Shown: in pieces, positions 26,897 to 35,474 of the stretch
How positions within the stretch are numbered: the stretch's first letter is position 1
Layout: every line of letters starts with the position of its first letter
NCBI GenBank assembly: GCA_964655065.1
Contig: CAZZLC010000005.1
Span: 62,001 to 126,000 of the forward strand
From: DRPG01 sp964655065
GTDB lineage: Bacteria; Myxococcota_A; UBA796; GCA-2862545
Length of the DNA: 64,000 nucleotides
Direction of reading: 5' to 3'
Program-made: the position numbers and the translations under genes
Notes under the pieces: model-generated
Databases searched by the model: none
What the model was told of the DNA's origin: nothing
What the model saw: only the letters and a program-made list of their open reading frames with translations

Positions 26897-27529
26897 GTGG
26901 ACGGGCGGTCGACGATCTATCTGGTGCAGAGCGAAGGCTGGTACGTGGAGCGAGCGGGGTGGGGTGTCGCGGGACTGGTCGGCGGTCTCGCCACGGCGGC
27001 GGCCGCGGCGGGGCAGCCTCTCGGTCTGGCCGCGATCGCTGCCATCGGCCTCACGTCTGTCGTGAACGCCCTCACGGGATTCTGCCCGGTCTCGACCGCG
27101 CTGCAGTGGTCGGGGCTGCCGCCTCGGCTCTCTGGACCCCGGCCGGGACGGGTCTACCGCATGCGTACCGACCGCTGGTACCTCGAGCGCACCATCTACG
27201 CGGTGGTGGGGGTGAACCTGACGCTCGCCTCGGTGCTCGCGGCCGTCCACTCGCCGTGGTGGCTCGCGTTCACCGGCTTCGTGTCGGTCGCCGCGATCAC
27301 GTTCGCGTTCACCGGGTTCTGCCCGGTCGCCAACGTGCTGTACCACCTGGGCCTCGAGCCACGGCTCGCGCGAGCGGGGAGCCAGGCACCCGTCAGGGAC
27401 CGGCCTCCACGACGCGCCTCGCTCGCTCGAGGAGCTGCCCGAACGCGGTCTGCAGCTCCTGCCCGAGCTGGCGCTCGACCATCCCGGCCACGAAGAACAG
27501 GTCGACCCGAAACCGCGAGCCCCAGGTGA
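26897..27529 (+). CDS. Membrane protein with two tandem DUF2892 (YgaP transmembrane) units
   Basis: DUF2892 is a two-helix membrane domain often linked to sulfurtransferases. Here it occurs twice in one chain: WYVERAGW ... LTGFCPVSTAL and WYLERTIY ... FTGFCPVANVL, each with the signature TGFCPV. That is an internal duplication. The last 55 or so residues are Arg/Ala/Pro-rich and lie antisense to the C-terminal coding region of the SRPBCC gene (27393-27529), so they look like an unselected tail from stop-codon loss. GTG 26897 is placed after GGAGG; a GTG at 26891 is possible. An 8-bp hairpin (26862-26869/26872-26879) precedes the ribosome site. Confidence 0.65.
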   Translation: MDGRSTIYLVQSEGWYVERAGWGVAGLVGGLATAAAAAGQPLGLAAIAAIGLTSVVNALTGFCPVSTALQWSGLPPRLSGPRPGRVYRMRTDRWYLERTIYAVVGVNLTLASVLAAVHSPWWLAFTGFVSVAAITFAFTGFCPVANVLYHLGLEPRLARAGSQAPVRDRPPRRASLARGAARTRSAAPARAGARPSRPRRTGRPETASPR

Positions 27530-27857
27530 CCTCGGTGTGATCGCCGTCCTCGGTGAGCTCCACCCAGCCGAGCCGGTGGGTGAGGGGCATGCGAACCCCC
27601 ATGGGGCCGTCGAGAGAGCGGATCACGTACTCGTAGCGGAAATCTGGCGTGAACGAGGTGATCTCCTCTCGGAACTCGAGCGGGGACGAGCGCACGAGGC
27701 GCACCGCGCCGACGCCGTTGCGGTCCTCGGTGCCTTCGGCGAGCAGCGTGCAGGACAAGTCGGGGCCCCCGGAGAGGAACCGCTCGTGGTCGGCGACGAA
27801 CCCCCACACCCGGTCGGGTGGAGCGGCGACGCGGGTGGTGGCGCGGATCTCGTGCAT
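27393..27857 (-). CDS. SRPBCC (START/Bet v1-like) domain protein
   Basis: The 154-residue protein has the SRPBCC layout: MHEIRATTRVAAPPDRVWGF (first strand and helix), central strands with VRLVRSSPLEFREEITSF, and a long C-terminal helix (VERQLGQELQTAFGQLLERA). These are hydrophobic-ligand-binding folds, including polyketide cyclases and unknown lipid carriers. The frame is open upstream, but the domain begins at the ATG at 27855-27857. Its 3' end overlaps the convergent DUF2892 gene by 137 bases. Ligand unknown. Confidence 0.75.
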   Translation of the reverse strand: MHEIRATTRVAAPPDRVWGFVADHERFLSGGPDLSCTLLAEGTEDRNGVGAVRLVRSSPLEFREEITSFTPDFRYEYVIRSLDGPMGVRMPLTHRLGWVELTEDGDHTEVTWGSRFRVDLFFVAGMVERQLGQELQTAFGQLLERARRVVEAGP

Positions 27858-27997
27858 TGGGGCGGTGTATCCAGCCAGGCTCTCGACGTCGGACCTCGAG
27901 GCGGGACGGGGTCCGGTGCCGTAGATTCGAGCGTTCCAAGTTGGCAATCCGAATCAACGGAGCAACGGATTGTACCGTTACCGGTGCGGAGGTTCAG

Positions 27998-28270
27998 ATG
28001 TCGTTGGTCGACGCACTCTACGGACACGTCGCTCCGCTGGGGCTCGAGGCGGACGCCGGTCGGGTCTTCAACACCGTTCCGGACATCTTCGAGGGCACGA
28101 GCATCCGGACGCTCACCGGGGCCTTGGTCACGCGGCTGTCGCCGGGGGTCTCGAGGCGCTCCGACGCCGCGGCGACGACGGGCGGCATGCGAATCGGGTT
28201 CAGCGGTGAGCCCCTCCCACTGCGCGACAGGCGTGACGGACTCGCGGACGCCGACTGTCGGCCCTACTAA
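27998..28270 (+). CDS. Small protein of unknown function, coupled to the next gene
   Basis: The 90-residue product starts at an ATG preceded by CGGAGG. Its stop TAA shares its last base with the ATG of the next gene (TAATG), so the two are translationally coupled. The sequence (MSLVDALYGHVAPLGLEADA ... GTSIRTLTGALVTRLSPG) is partly helical with no recognised motif. Upstream, 27945-27951 and 27966-27972 form a 7-bp inverted repeat in an AT-richer stretch that also holds a CAACGGAG/CAACGGAT direct repeat, a possible operator. Confidence 0.55.
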   Translation: MSLVDALYGHVAPLGLEADAGRVFNTVPDIFEGTSIRTLTGALVTRLSPGVSRRSDAAATTGGMRIGFSGEPLPLRDRRDGLADADCRPY

Positions 28271-29862
28271 TGGCGGCCCCGATGGCGAGCGACCTTCCCC
28301 ACTTCGAACCCGCGGACCGGCAGGCCCTCCGAGAGCAGCTCGCCGCTACGCTCTCCCCCGAGATCCTCGCCGAGCTGCGACGCTGGGTCGCGCTGCGGGT
28401 CAGTCGGTCGATGCAGCCGATCCACGCCGTGGTCGACCGGCGAGACGACCTCGGGGGCGCCGCCCCTCCGGCCGGATCGCTCGCGAGCGAGGTCCAGCGG
28501 GCGCTACACGAGGCCCAGCCGGACAGGGACTACGAGGCGGTGCTCGAGCGACTGGGGCGTACCACGCCGGGCGGCCTCGTCGAGCGCTACCGGCTTCCTG
28601 CGGATCTGGTCGAGGGACTCCGCATCAACGCGCTGGGGCCGGTGCGAGGCTGTGCTCCCGAGCTCGACGCGCACGCGCGGGCGGTGGAGGACCACGACGC
28701 GCTGATGGCCGAGGTCACACGGGCGCCTCGGACCGGTCTGGCCCTCGCCGCGAGCATGGCCGGAGGGCTGCTCGCCCGATTCGGCTCCCGGCCCGCTCCG
28801 GACCGGCTCGAGTCTCGGATCCGTGCCTCGCGACAGCGTCTGGAGCAGTCGCTCGCGGCCTTCTCGCGTCGCTACCGGGCCTCGGCGGCGCAGGCCAGGG
28901 AGAACCTCGAGCACCTGCTGATGGCGATCTACGGCGGACTGCTCGAGCGACTCCAGGAGGATCTGCGCCGGGTGGGCCGGAGCCTCGTCCTCGTCGACCT
29001 CGACGCGGGACGCCTCGAGCTCGCGATGAGCCCTTCGGAGCGTGCGGCCCAGCGGGCGTGGGCGCGGGGCATCGCGCGGAGGCTGGAGGCCCTGGCGGAG
29101 ACCGGAGCCTGGCGCGCTGTAGGCGAGGCGGCGGACCGGGCCCTCGGGTGGATGCTCGACGACCCAGCCCGGGCCCGGAGCCTCCTCGACGACGACGGCG
29201 CGTCCTACGCGGTGACCTTCGCTCGACACCGCGCGCGAGCGCTCGCTGCGGTGGCTGACGAGGCGTGGCAGCGAGGCGAGACGATCGCGGCCTGCGAGAT
29301 CATCCGACACCTGCTGACCGGCTCCAACGTCGCGTGGCAAGCCGGCGACCCCGACGACGTGCTCCTCGCCACCGCCGGCCTCCGGCTCGTCGTCGCCTGC
29401 ACCGCGACGGAGGAGATCTCGGAGGAGCCGCTCGAGCCCGTGCCGGGCTTCGTCGCGCAGGCGCTCGCCCGCCGCGGTGACGGTGACCCCACCGTCCGCC
29501 TGCCCGGCGAGCAGGTGACGACCCTCACCCGGTGGACGGCGTTCGCGGTCGAGCGGTACGCCCGACGGTCGGGACTCTTGCTCGGTCTCGAGGCCCAGCT
29601 GCCACAGCCCGTGCGTCTGTGCGAGGGGCTCGGGCCGTGGAGGGTCGCCCTCGAGCACGCCTGGCCCGACGTCGACCTCCAGGCACTGGAGGGCCTGGTG
29701 CGCGACTGCACGACGCCGCTGCAGCGACGGAGCTCCGCGTTCTTCCGGTGGCTCGTCCGCGAGCGCCGAGGTCGCTGGCACGCCGAGGTCAGCCGAGTCT
29801 GCGGGCGTGCGATGTTCGCCATCGTGCCGGTCGCGCTCGTGGTCTGGTGGTGGCTCGGATGA
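28270..29862 (+). CDS. Large helical protein with C-terminal membrane anchor, unknown
   Basis: The 530-residue product is almost all predicted helix, with charged, heptad-like stretches (SRIRASRQRLEQSLAAFSRR; RRVGRSLVLVDLDAGRLELA) and ends in a single hydrophobic segment (MFAIVPVALVVWWWLG) that would anchor it by its C terminus. No catalytic motif. It starts at the ATG overlapping the preceding stop, so it is a partner of the 90-residue protein. An N-terminal Met-rich alternative at 28282 exists. I do not recognise the family. Confidence 0.6.
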   Translation: MAAPMASDLPHFEPADRQALREQLAATLSPEILAELRRWVALRVSRSMQPIHAVVDRRDDLGGAAPPAGSLASEVQRALHEAQPDRDYEAVLERLGRTTPGGLVERYRLPADLVEGLRINALGPVRGCAPELDAHARAVEDHDALMAEVTRAPRTGLALAASMAGGLLARFGSRPAPDRLESRIRASRQRLEQSLAAFSRRYRASAAQARENLEHLLMAIYGGLLERLQEDLRRVGRSLVLVDLDAGRLELAMSPSERAAQRAWARGIARRLEALAETGAWRAVGEAADRALGWMLDDPARARSLLDDDGASYAVTFARHRARALAAVADEAWQRGETIAACEIIRHLLTGSNVAWQAGDPDDVLLATAGLRLVVACTATEEISEEPLEPVPGFVAQALARRGDGDPTVRLPGEQVTTLTRWTAFAVERYARRSGLLLGLEAQLPQPVRLCEGLGPWRVALEHAWPDVDLQALEGLVRDCTTPLQRRSSAFFRWLVRERRGRWHAEVSRVCGRAMFAIVPVALVVWWWLG

Positions 29863-29937
29863 TCGGACTGGGGACGGAACAGGCGCATCTCTGAAATGAT
29901 GGGTTCGCCTGGCTCGACGCCAGGTGAGGAGGTCGGA

Positions 29938-30327
29938 GTGCCCGAGATCACCGCCGCCGTCGCGGCCGTCTGTGCCCTGATGCTCGTCGCGATGAGCGCC
30001 GACGTCGCCTATCAGCGGTCCCACCACAAAGTGGCACTGCAGGGGCTGGGCGAGAACAAGCACGTGACGCGAGCGGTTCGCGCGCACGGCAACTACACCG
30101 AGCACGTGCCGCTCGCACTGGTGCTGTTGTTGCTCCTCGAGCTCCGAGGAACCCCACCTGCGATGCTCGTGATCGCGGGGTCGCTGCTCGTGGTCGCTCG
30201 CCTCTCTCACTGGTTCGGGCTGAAGACCTCGTCGGGTCCCACCCCGTGGCGGCTCTTCGGGGTGGGCGTGACGTGGCTCGTGCTCGCCGGCGAAGCGGTC
30301 GGCCTGCTGGTCTCGCTGCTCGGGTGA
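29938..30327 (+). CDS. MAPEG-family membrane protein
   Basis: The 129-residue protein has four hydrophobic helices and the family motif RAVRAHGNYTEHVPLALVLL in the second. MAPEG proteins include microsomal glutathione S-transferases and eicosanoid enzymes; bacterial members are mostly uncharacterised. GTG 29938 is chosen because GAGGAGG stands just before it. An upstream ATG in frame lies in front of a 6-bp hairpin (29908-29913/29919-29924) and would add unlikely residues. Confidence 0.8.
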   Translation: MPEITAAVAAVCALMLVAMSADVAYQRSHHKVALQGLGENKHVTRAVRAHGNYTEHVPLALVLLLLLELRGTPPAMLVIAGSLLVVARLSHWFGLKTSSGPTPWRLFGVGVTWLVLAGEAVGLLVSLLG

Positions 30328-30394
30328 TGCCGCGTCCGCGCACTTGCTTCTCGGCCGATCCCCGTCCAAGATGATGGTCCGCTGGGGAGGTCGT

Positions 30395-33300
30395 GTGGGA
30401 CGGTGGGCTTGGGGACTCGGCTTGGTGCTCGTGGCGTGCGGCGGGGGTGAGGTCGAGGAAGACGGCAGCGTGCCCACGGACAACACCGCGCCGGTGGCCG
30501 TGGACGATGCCATCGTGGTGCGGACCGACAGCGAGCTGACCTTCGACCCGACCGTCAACGACCAGGATCCGGACCTCGATCCGATCGAGGTCGTCGAGGT
30601 GAGCCCGCCCGCGCAGGGCGTGGCCGAGGTCGTCGACGGCTCGACGGTCCGGTACCGCCCACTGGCGGGCTATTCGGGCCCCGACGCCTTCCGCTACACG
30701 ATCGCCGACGGGCAGGGCGGCACTGCGGAGGCCGAGGTCAGCGTCGAGGTGATGCCCGCACCCGCTCTCACCATCGTCGCACCCGAGGCGAACGCCGACG
30801 TGCTGGCTGGTGAGGTCGAGGTCGTCGTGGAGGTCGCGGGCTGCGAGCTCGGCGGCGAGGCTCCGATGGGCTGTCGGATCACGGGGGGGCTCGACGACGA
30901 GCCTATCGACCCCGTCACCTCCACCTCCTTCACAGTGGAGACCGAGACCAACGGCGAGCAGGTGCTCTCCCTCCGGCTGGTGGGGGCAGATGGGGCACCC
31001 TTCGAGCCGGCTGTCGGGGCCGAGGTCCGGTGGTTCACCGTCGGCGGTATCGACGTCGGGCGATTCGAGGGTGACGCCACGTTCGCCGACGCGGCCAGCA
31101 TGCTCCAGTTCTGCGCAGATGGCTTCACCAACGTCGCCGGCAACGTCTTCGTCACCACCACCTCGGCGGCCGACACGAGCGGCCTGGCCTGCCTCGAGCG
31201 CGTCGACGGCGGCCTGTTCGTCGAGGACACGCTGCTCTCGAGCGTCTCGTTGCCCGCCCTCGACCGCGTGGGCGGGACGATCGCCTTCCGACGCAACGAC
31301 GCGCTCACCGAGATCGACCTCCCCGACCTGGATCGGGTCGGCAGCTTCGTCGTCAACGGCAACAACCTGCTGACGGCCTTCGAGTTGCCGGTGCTGGAGC
31401 GCACGGACGAGCGATTCGGGCTGTACTACCACGAGCTGCTCGAGACGGTCGGCGTGCCGCGGCTGACCAACGTCGACGGGGACCTCGTGCTCATCGGCAT
31501 GCCCGCTCTGAAGCCGCTCGACTTCCCCGCTCTCGAGCGCGTGGGCGGACTCGTCGACATGGGGTCGAGCTTCCCCTTCGAGGTCTCCTTTCCGTCCCTG
31601 GTGGAGGTCGGCGGGTTCGACGGGTTCTACGCGCCGACCGGGATCTCCCTGCCCGAGCTCACGACGGTGACGGAGTCGTTCAGCTTCTACGGGGCCGCGA
31701 TGGGCGATCTCGTGCTCCCGAAACTCGAGACGGTCGGGCAGCGATTCCAGATCCAGCAGGACGACGGGACCACGAGCGTCTCTGCTCCGGCGCTCGTCTC
31801 GATTGGCGACGACCTCGTGCTCTACGAGACCTCGGTGCTCACGTCGATCGACCTGCCCGTCCTGACCTCGACGAGCGACGTGAACCTCAGGTACAACGAC
31901 GCGCTGCAGGGCCTCGCGCTCGACGTCACGACCCTCGACTCGATCCGACTCGAGCTCAACGGGTCGTTCGGCAGCCTCGAGCTGCCGCTCCTCCAGCAGC
32001 TCGGAGAGGGATTCCTCCGCGGTACGGGCCCCACGCTCGATCTGCGGAGCCTCACCACCGTGACCGGAGACTTCTGGGTCCGGTTCAGCGGCGTGGTCAC
32101 CCCCGAGCTCGCCGCGCTCGAGACCGTCGGCGGCCAGTTCAACCTCGACGGCGCGAGCATCCTCGACCCGAACCTCGGCAACCTCCGCTCGGTCGGGCGG
32201 CTGGACGTCGGCTCGGACGCGCTCCAGACCCTCTCGCTGCCTTCGCTCACCACCGTCGGCGAGTTCCTGTTCGTGCGGTGTCCCGTGCTCCAGTCGCTGG
32301 ACCTTCCCGTGCTGCAGGACGTGGGGGAGACGGTCTCCATCCAGGCGGGGAGCCTCACCTCCGTGTCCCTCCCCGCGCTGATCAGCGGCGGCATCTCGGC
32401 GGGTGGCGGGGGGCTGACCTCGGTGTCGGTCCCGCTGCTCGCGGAGGGCACGGTCCGGGTCTCCGGCTCGGCCCTCACGACGATCGATGCGCCGCTCCTC
32501 GCGCGGGGACTCCTCTCGGTCGAGGACTCGGGGCTGACCGCTCTGGTGTTCGACGGCATCGACGACATGCAGGTGTCCGTCCGGAACAACCCCGTGCTCG
32601 AGTCGCTCACCCTGAGCGGCGACACGATCAACGCGCTCGACATCGCGTACAACCCCGTGCTCGCGGACGTGACGCTCGACGTCACGACGCTCGGTGGAAC
32701 GTCGCTCTTCGAGAACGACGAGCTGACCAACATCGACGCGCCCACCGTCGTGAACCTGGTCGGAGACGTCTTCGTCAGCGGCCAGCCCCTGCTCGCCCGC
32801 GTCGACTTCTCGGGGCTCACCAACGCGGCCGGCGAGGACATCCGGATTCGCCAGTCCAACGGCCTGGCCGACGTCCGGCTCGGCAGCCTCCAGACCGTCG
32901 GCGTCCTGCAGCTCGAGCTGCCCAGCCTGACGACGCTGGACCTCGGGCAGCTCGCGCAGGCCTCGGTCGTCGACCTCGACACCCCCAACCTCGCGTCGGT
33001 CGATCTCTCGGGGCTCGTCTCGACGTTCTCCCTCCGCGTCGAGGACACGGCCGTCACCGCGCTGGACCTCGCGAACCTCGCCTCCGTCGACGAGCTCGTG
33101 GTCACCTTCAATCCCGACCTCGCCCTGCTGAACACGCCGGCCCTCGTGTCCGCGGTCGACCTGTTTCAGGTCGAGCAGAACCCGCTGGTCCCCTCCGTCT
33201 CGGCGCCGCTCCTCACCGACCTCGGCCGGCTCGAGGTCAACGGGAACCCGTCTGTCACGGAGGTGGTGATGCCGCTCGCGACGAGCGCCATCCTCGTCCG

Positions 33301-33565
33301 CATCGCCTCGAACGGGTCACTCACGACGATCGACCTCTCCTCCCTCGCCACGACCGGGCCGACGCAGCCGGGGTTCCTCCTGGACGGCGACCTCCGCGTC
33401 CGGAGCAACCTGGTGCTCGACGATCTCCGCATGGGCTCGCTCGTCGATGTCGCGGGCGATCTGTTCATCACCAACAACGTGTCCCTGCCTGCCGCCGACG
33501 CCCAGGCCATCGCCGACGGCGCCACGGTCGGGCTGAACCTCCGCGTGGAGGACAACGGCCCGTGA
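30395..33565 (+). CDS. Giant lipoprotein with a cadherin-like domain and many leucine-rich receptor-L-like repeats
   Basis: The product of about 1056 residues begins with a lipoprotein leader (LGLVLVACGGG). Residues about 30-125 form a Big_9/cadherin-like tandem-repeat module (PVAVDDAIVVRTDSEL ... YSGPDAFRYTIADGQGG). A second beta domain follows. From about residue 220 to the end runs a long solenoid of 20-25-residue repeats around LPxLxxVGG and LxxLDL, like receptor-L domains. It probably mediates surface binding. GTG 30395 follows GGGGAGG; an ATG at 30371 is an alternative. The next gene begins inside its stop codon. It shares its C-terminal repeat type with the gene at 18171. Confidence 0.75.
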   Translation: MGRWAWGLGLVLVACGGGEVEEDGSVPTDNTAPVAVDDAIVVRTDSELTFDPTVNDQDPDLDPIEVVEVSPPAQGVAEVVDGSTVRYRPLAGYSGPDAFRYTIADGQGGTAEAEVSVEVMPAPALTIVAPEANADVLAGEVEVVVEVAGCELGGEAPMGCRITGGLDDEPIDPVTSTSFTVETETNGEQVLSLRLVGADGAPFEPAVGAEVRWFTVGGIDVGRFEGDATFADAASMLQFCADGFTNVAGNVFVTTTSAADTSGLACLERVDGGLFVEDTLLSSVSLPALDRVGGTIAFRRNDALTEIDLPDLDRVGSFVVNGNNLLTAFELPVLERTDERFGLYYHELLETVGVPRLTNVDGDLVLIGMPALKPLDFPALERVGGLVDMGSSFPFEVSFPSLVEVGGFDGFYAPTGISLPELTTVTESFSFYGAAMGDLVLPKLETVGQRFQIQQDDGTTSVSAPALVSIGDDLVLYETSVLTSIDLPVLTSTSDVNLRYNDALQGLALDVTTLDSIRLELNGSFGSLELPLLQQLGEGFLRGTGPTLDLRSLTTVTGDFWVRFSGVVTPELAALETVGGQFNLDGASILDPNLGNLRSVGRLDVGSDALQTLSLPSLTTVGEFLFVRCPVLQSLDLPVLQDVGETVSIQAGSLTSVSLPALISGGISAGGGGLTSVSVPLLAEGTVRVSGSALTTIDAPLLARGLLSVEDSGLTALVFDGIDDMQVSVRNNPVLESLTLSGDTINALDIAYNPVLADVTLDVTTLGGTSLFENDELTNIDAPTVVNLVGDVFVSGQPLLARVDFSGLTNAAGEDIRIRQSNGLADVRLGSLQTVGVLQLELPSLTTLDLGQLAQASVVDLDTPNLASVDLSGLVSTFSLRVEDTAVTALDLANLASVDELVVTFNPDLALLNTPALVSAVDLFQVEQNPLVPSVSAPLLTDLGRLEVNGNPSVTEVVMPLATSAILVRIASNGSLTTIDLSSLATTGPTQPGFLLDGDLRVRSNLVLDDLRMGSLVDVAGDLFITNNVSLPAADAQAIADGATVGLNLRVEDNGP

Positions 33566-33921
33566 CCACCCCCATCGAGGTCGTGGAGAGCGAGGTTCGG
33601 GAGGTCGAGGTCGACGTCCTGGTGCTGAAGTACGCGGGCCGCCATCACGGCGCGGACCTCGCCATCGCCCGGGCTCTCGAGCGGCTGGATCTCGGCGTGG
33701 ATTCCGGGGAGCACCGGCTCGACGACTTCAACCCCAACGTGTTCCTCGAGGTCGGCTACGCCTGGGGTCTCGGCAAGCCGACCGTCCTGATCCTGCGCGA
33801 GGGCGTCGAGCCTCCCTTCGACGTTCAGAGCCACCGGATCCTCCGGTACTCCCGGCTCGGGGAGCTGCGCAAGCTCGTCGAGAGGGAGCTCGCGGGGCTC
33901 GTGTCGGCGGGCTCCATCTGA
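33562..33921 (+). CDS. Short TIR-like/deoxyribosyltransferase-like protein with an LVLKYA-type N terminus
   Basis: The 119-residue protein starts at GTG 33562, overlapping the upstream TGA. Residues 56-73 (FNPNVFLEVGYAWGLGKP) and the later PFDVQSHRILRY match the C-terminal half of the TIR-like/nucleoside deoxyribosyltransferase fold found in bacterial immune effectors; E63 sits at the conserved Glu. The N-terminal half of that fold is missing. In its place stands VDVLVLKYAGRHHGAD (17-32), which recalls the opening of another conserved bacterial domain. It may be a deletion fusion of two ancestral genes, or a compact new architecture. The LVLKYA comparison is from memory and tentative. Confidence 0.6.
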   Translation: MTTPIEVVESEVREVEVDVLVLKYAGRHHGADLAIARALERLDLGVDSGEHRLDDFNPNVFLEVGYAWGLGKPTVLILREGVEPPFDVQSHRILRYSRLGELRKLVERELAGLVSAGSI

Positions 33922-33938
33922 CGGAGGAAGACGGCGGA

Positions 33939-33967
33939 GCCGGGCGCTCGGGTCGAGCCCACCCGGC
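33939..33967. terminator. Possible bidirectional terminator between convergent genes
   Basis: A nested fold lies between the TIR-like gene and the SGNH-like gene: GCCGGG (33939-33944) with CCCGGC (33962-33967), and inside it CTCG/CGAG around a GGT loop (33947-33957). There is no T run on either side. Confidence 0.3.
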
Positions 33968-33987
33968 GAGGGTGGATTTCACCGCGT

Positions 33988-35409
33988 CTACGGCCTCGCG
34001 AGGGTGAGGGCGCCGAGGTAGCCGAATCGCGCGGTGCCGGCCGGGCTCACGGTGACGTCGATGGTGATCACGCCGCGCGTGTCGGGCTCGACGCCCTCGA
34101 ACACCGCGACGTCGCCCGTGTTGTCCGATGCCTCGAGGTCTCGCGACGAGCTCCCCACCGTGTAGCGCGTGAGCCGTCCGGCGCCGTTGTCGTCGCCCTC
34201 CCGCGACGCGAAGAGCGTGAGCGTGTACGGACCCGGCTCGAGGTTGGACACCTCCACCGTGGCGCGCTCGAGCAGCGCGGCGTCGTGCCCGTCGAACGAC
34301 CCGAGGAAGCAGACGTCCCGTGACACGGTGTCCGGCCAGCCGAGCGTGTTGCCCGCGAGCCCGCTCTCGTTCGAGCCTTCGAACCCACGGGTGACCCGCA
34401 CGGCGACGCTCGTGGTCTGGCCGTTCGTGTCCACGATCGCGCTCGTGCCGCCGGTGAGGCAGTTGGTGACCGAGCCGAAGCCATCCGTGTCGAGGATGCC
34501 GAAGTCGACCTCGACCACCTGACCCGACCCGAAGCTCGGCGCCTCGAGCGCCGGAGGGGCCAGGGTGATTCCGGTCGCCGCGTCGGCGGAGGCCCGCAGC
34601 CGGTCGGCCGCGACCCGGGGCAGCGCCAGATCCCCGGTGCCCGTCGCCGCGACGCCGTAGATCGTCGAGTAGATCACCATCGCGGCGAGCGCCCGGCCGG
34701 ACGGGCTCGCGTGGTGCAGGTCGCTCGCGTGCAGCACGAGCGGGTCGGTCTCCGCGAGGTGGATCTCCCAGGCATCGCCCACCGGCGACACCCGCACGTC
34801 GGTCGACGGGGTCGCGGTCGCGTTCTCCGGGATGTACCGGTCGGCGGCATCGTCGTAGTGGAACCGCAGCTGGGCCTGCATCTCGATCGGGTCGGGGAAC
34901 GTGCCCGGGTAGACCTGGTGGTCGGGGTGCCGGGCCCAGGTCTGGTACAACACGACGTCTGCGTCGGCGGAGCTCGCCTTGATGCGGTCGTAGAACCAGG
35001 TGGCGTCGGCCTTGAAGCCCTCGGGGTCGCCCGCGTCGTCGGTGGGGCGGAGCGAGTGGTCCTGCAGGACCACGGCGTCCCACGGACCGTCGTTGACCCG
35101 CGCCAGGGTGCCCGGGTTGGTGCGGTGGAAGAGGAGGTCCTGTCCGCCCGGCGCCACCGCCGCGATGTCGGGGGCCGGCCATCCCACGCTGGCGGCGAGC
35201 TCTCGAACGAGTGCTGCGATGGGCCCCTCGGCGGTGAAGCTGTTGCCGACGAACAAGAGGCGGAGCGGCCGATCGGTGGGGACCGTCCACGGCGAGCTTC
35301 CGGTGTCGCCCGGCGGCGGCACACCGGTGTCGTCGCCGGGGGCGTCGGGGAACGCGAGCTCGAGGGGCGGCGGGGAGCAGGCCAGCAGGCCCAGGGACAG
35401 GCTGATCAT
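33988..35409 (-). CDS. Lipoprotein with an SGNH-hydrolase-like domain
   Basis: The 473-residue product begins MISLSLGLLACSPPP, a lipoprotein leader, then a Pro/Gly/Asp-rich linker. Residues about 45-240 have the SGNH-like outline: LLFVGNSFTAEGP (block I region, Ser after Asn), AVVLQDHSLRP, and LHASDLHHASPSGRALAAM near the end (Asp and His of block V). The C-terminal 220 residues are beta-rich. Such proteins are often esterases or carbohydrate deacetylases, but the GNSF block replaces the usual GDS, so activity is uncertain. It ends convergently on the TIR-like gene. Confidence 0.68.
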   Translation of the reverse strand: MISLSLGLLACSPPPLELAFPDAPGDDTGVPPPGDTGSSPWTVPTDRPLRLLFVGNSFTAEGPIAALVRELAASVGWPAPDIAAVAPGGQDLLFHRTNPGTLARVNDGPWDAVVLQDHSLRPTDDAGDPEGFKADATWFYDRIKASSADADVVLYQTWARHPDHQVYPGTFPDPIEMQAQLRFHYDDAADRYIPENATATPSTDVRVSPVGDAWEIHLAETDPLVLHASDLHHASPSGRALAAMVIYSTIYGVAATGTGDLALPRVAADRLRASADAATGITLAPPALEAPSFGSGQVVEVDFGILDTDGFGSVTNCLTGGTSAIVDTNGQTTSVAVRVTRGFEGSNESGLAGNTLGWPDTVSRDVCFLGSFDGHDAALLERATVEVSNLEPGPYTLTLFASREGDDNGAGRLTRYTVGSSSRDLEASDNTGDVAVFEGVEPDTRGVITIDVTVSPAGTARFGYLGALTLARP

Positions 35410-35474
35410 GATGGCGCCCTCCGTGTCGACGCCCTCCCTATCGCCCGGCCCGCCGGGTGTCCCCCTCCGTCAAA

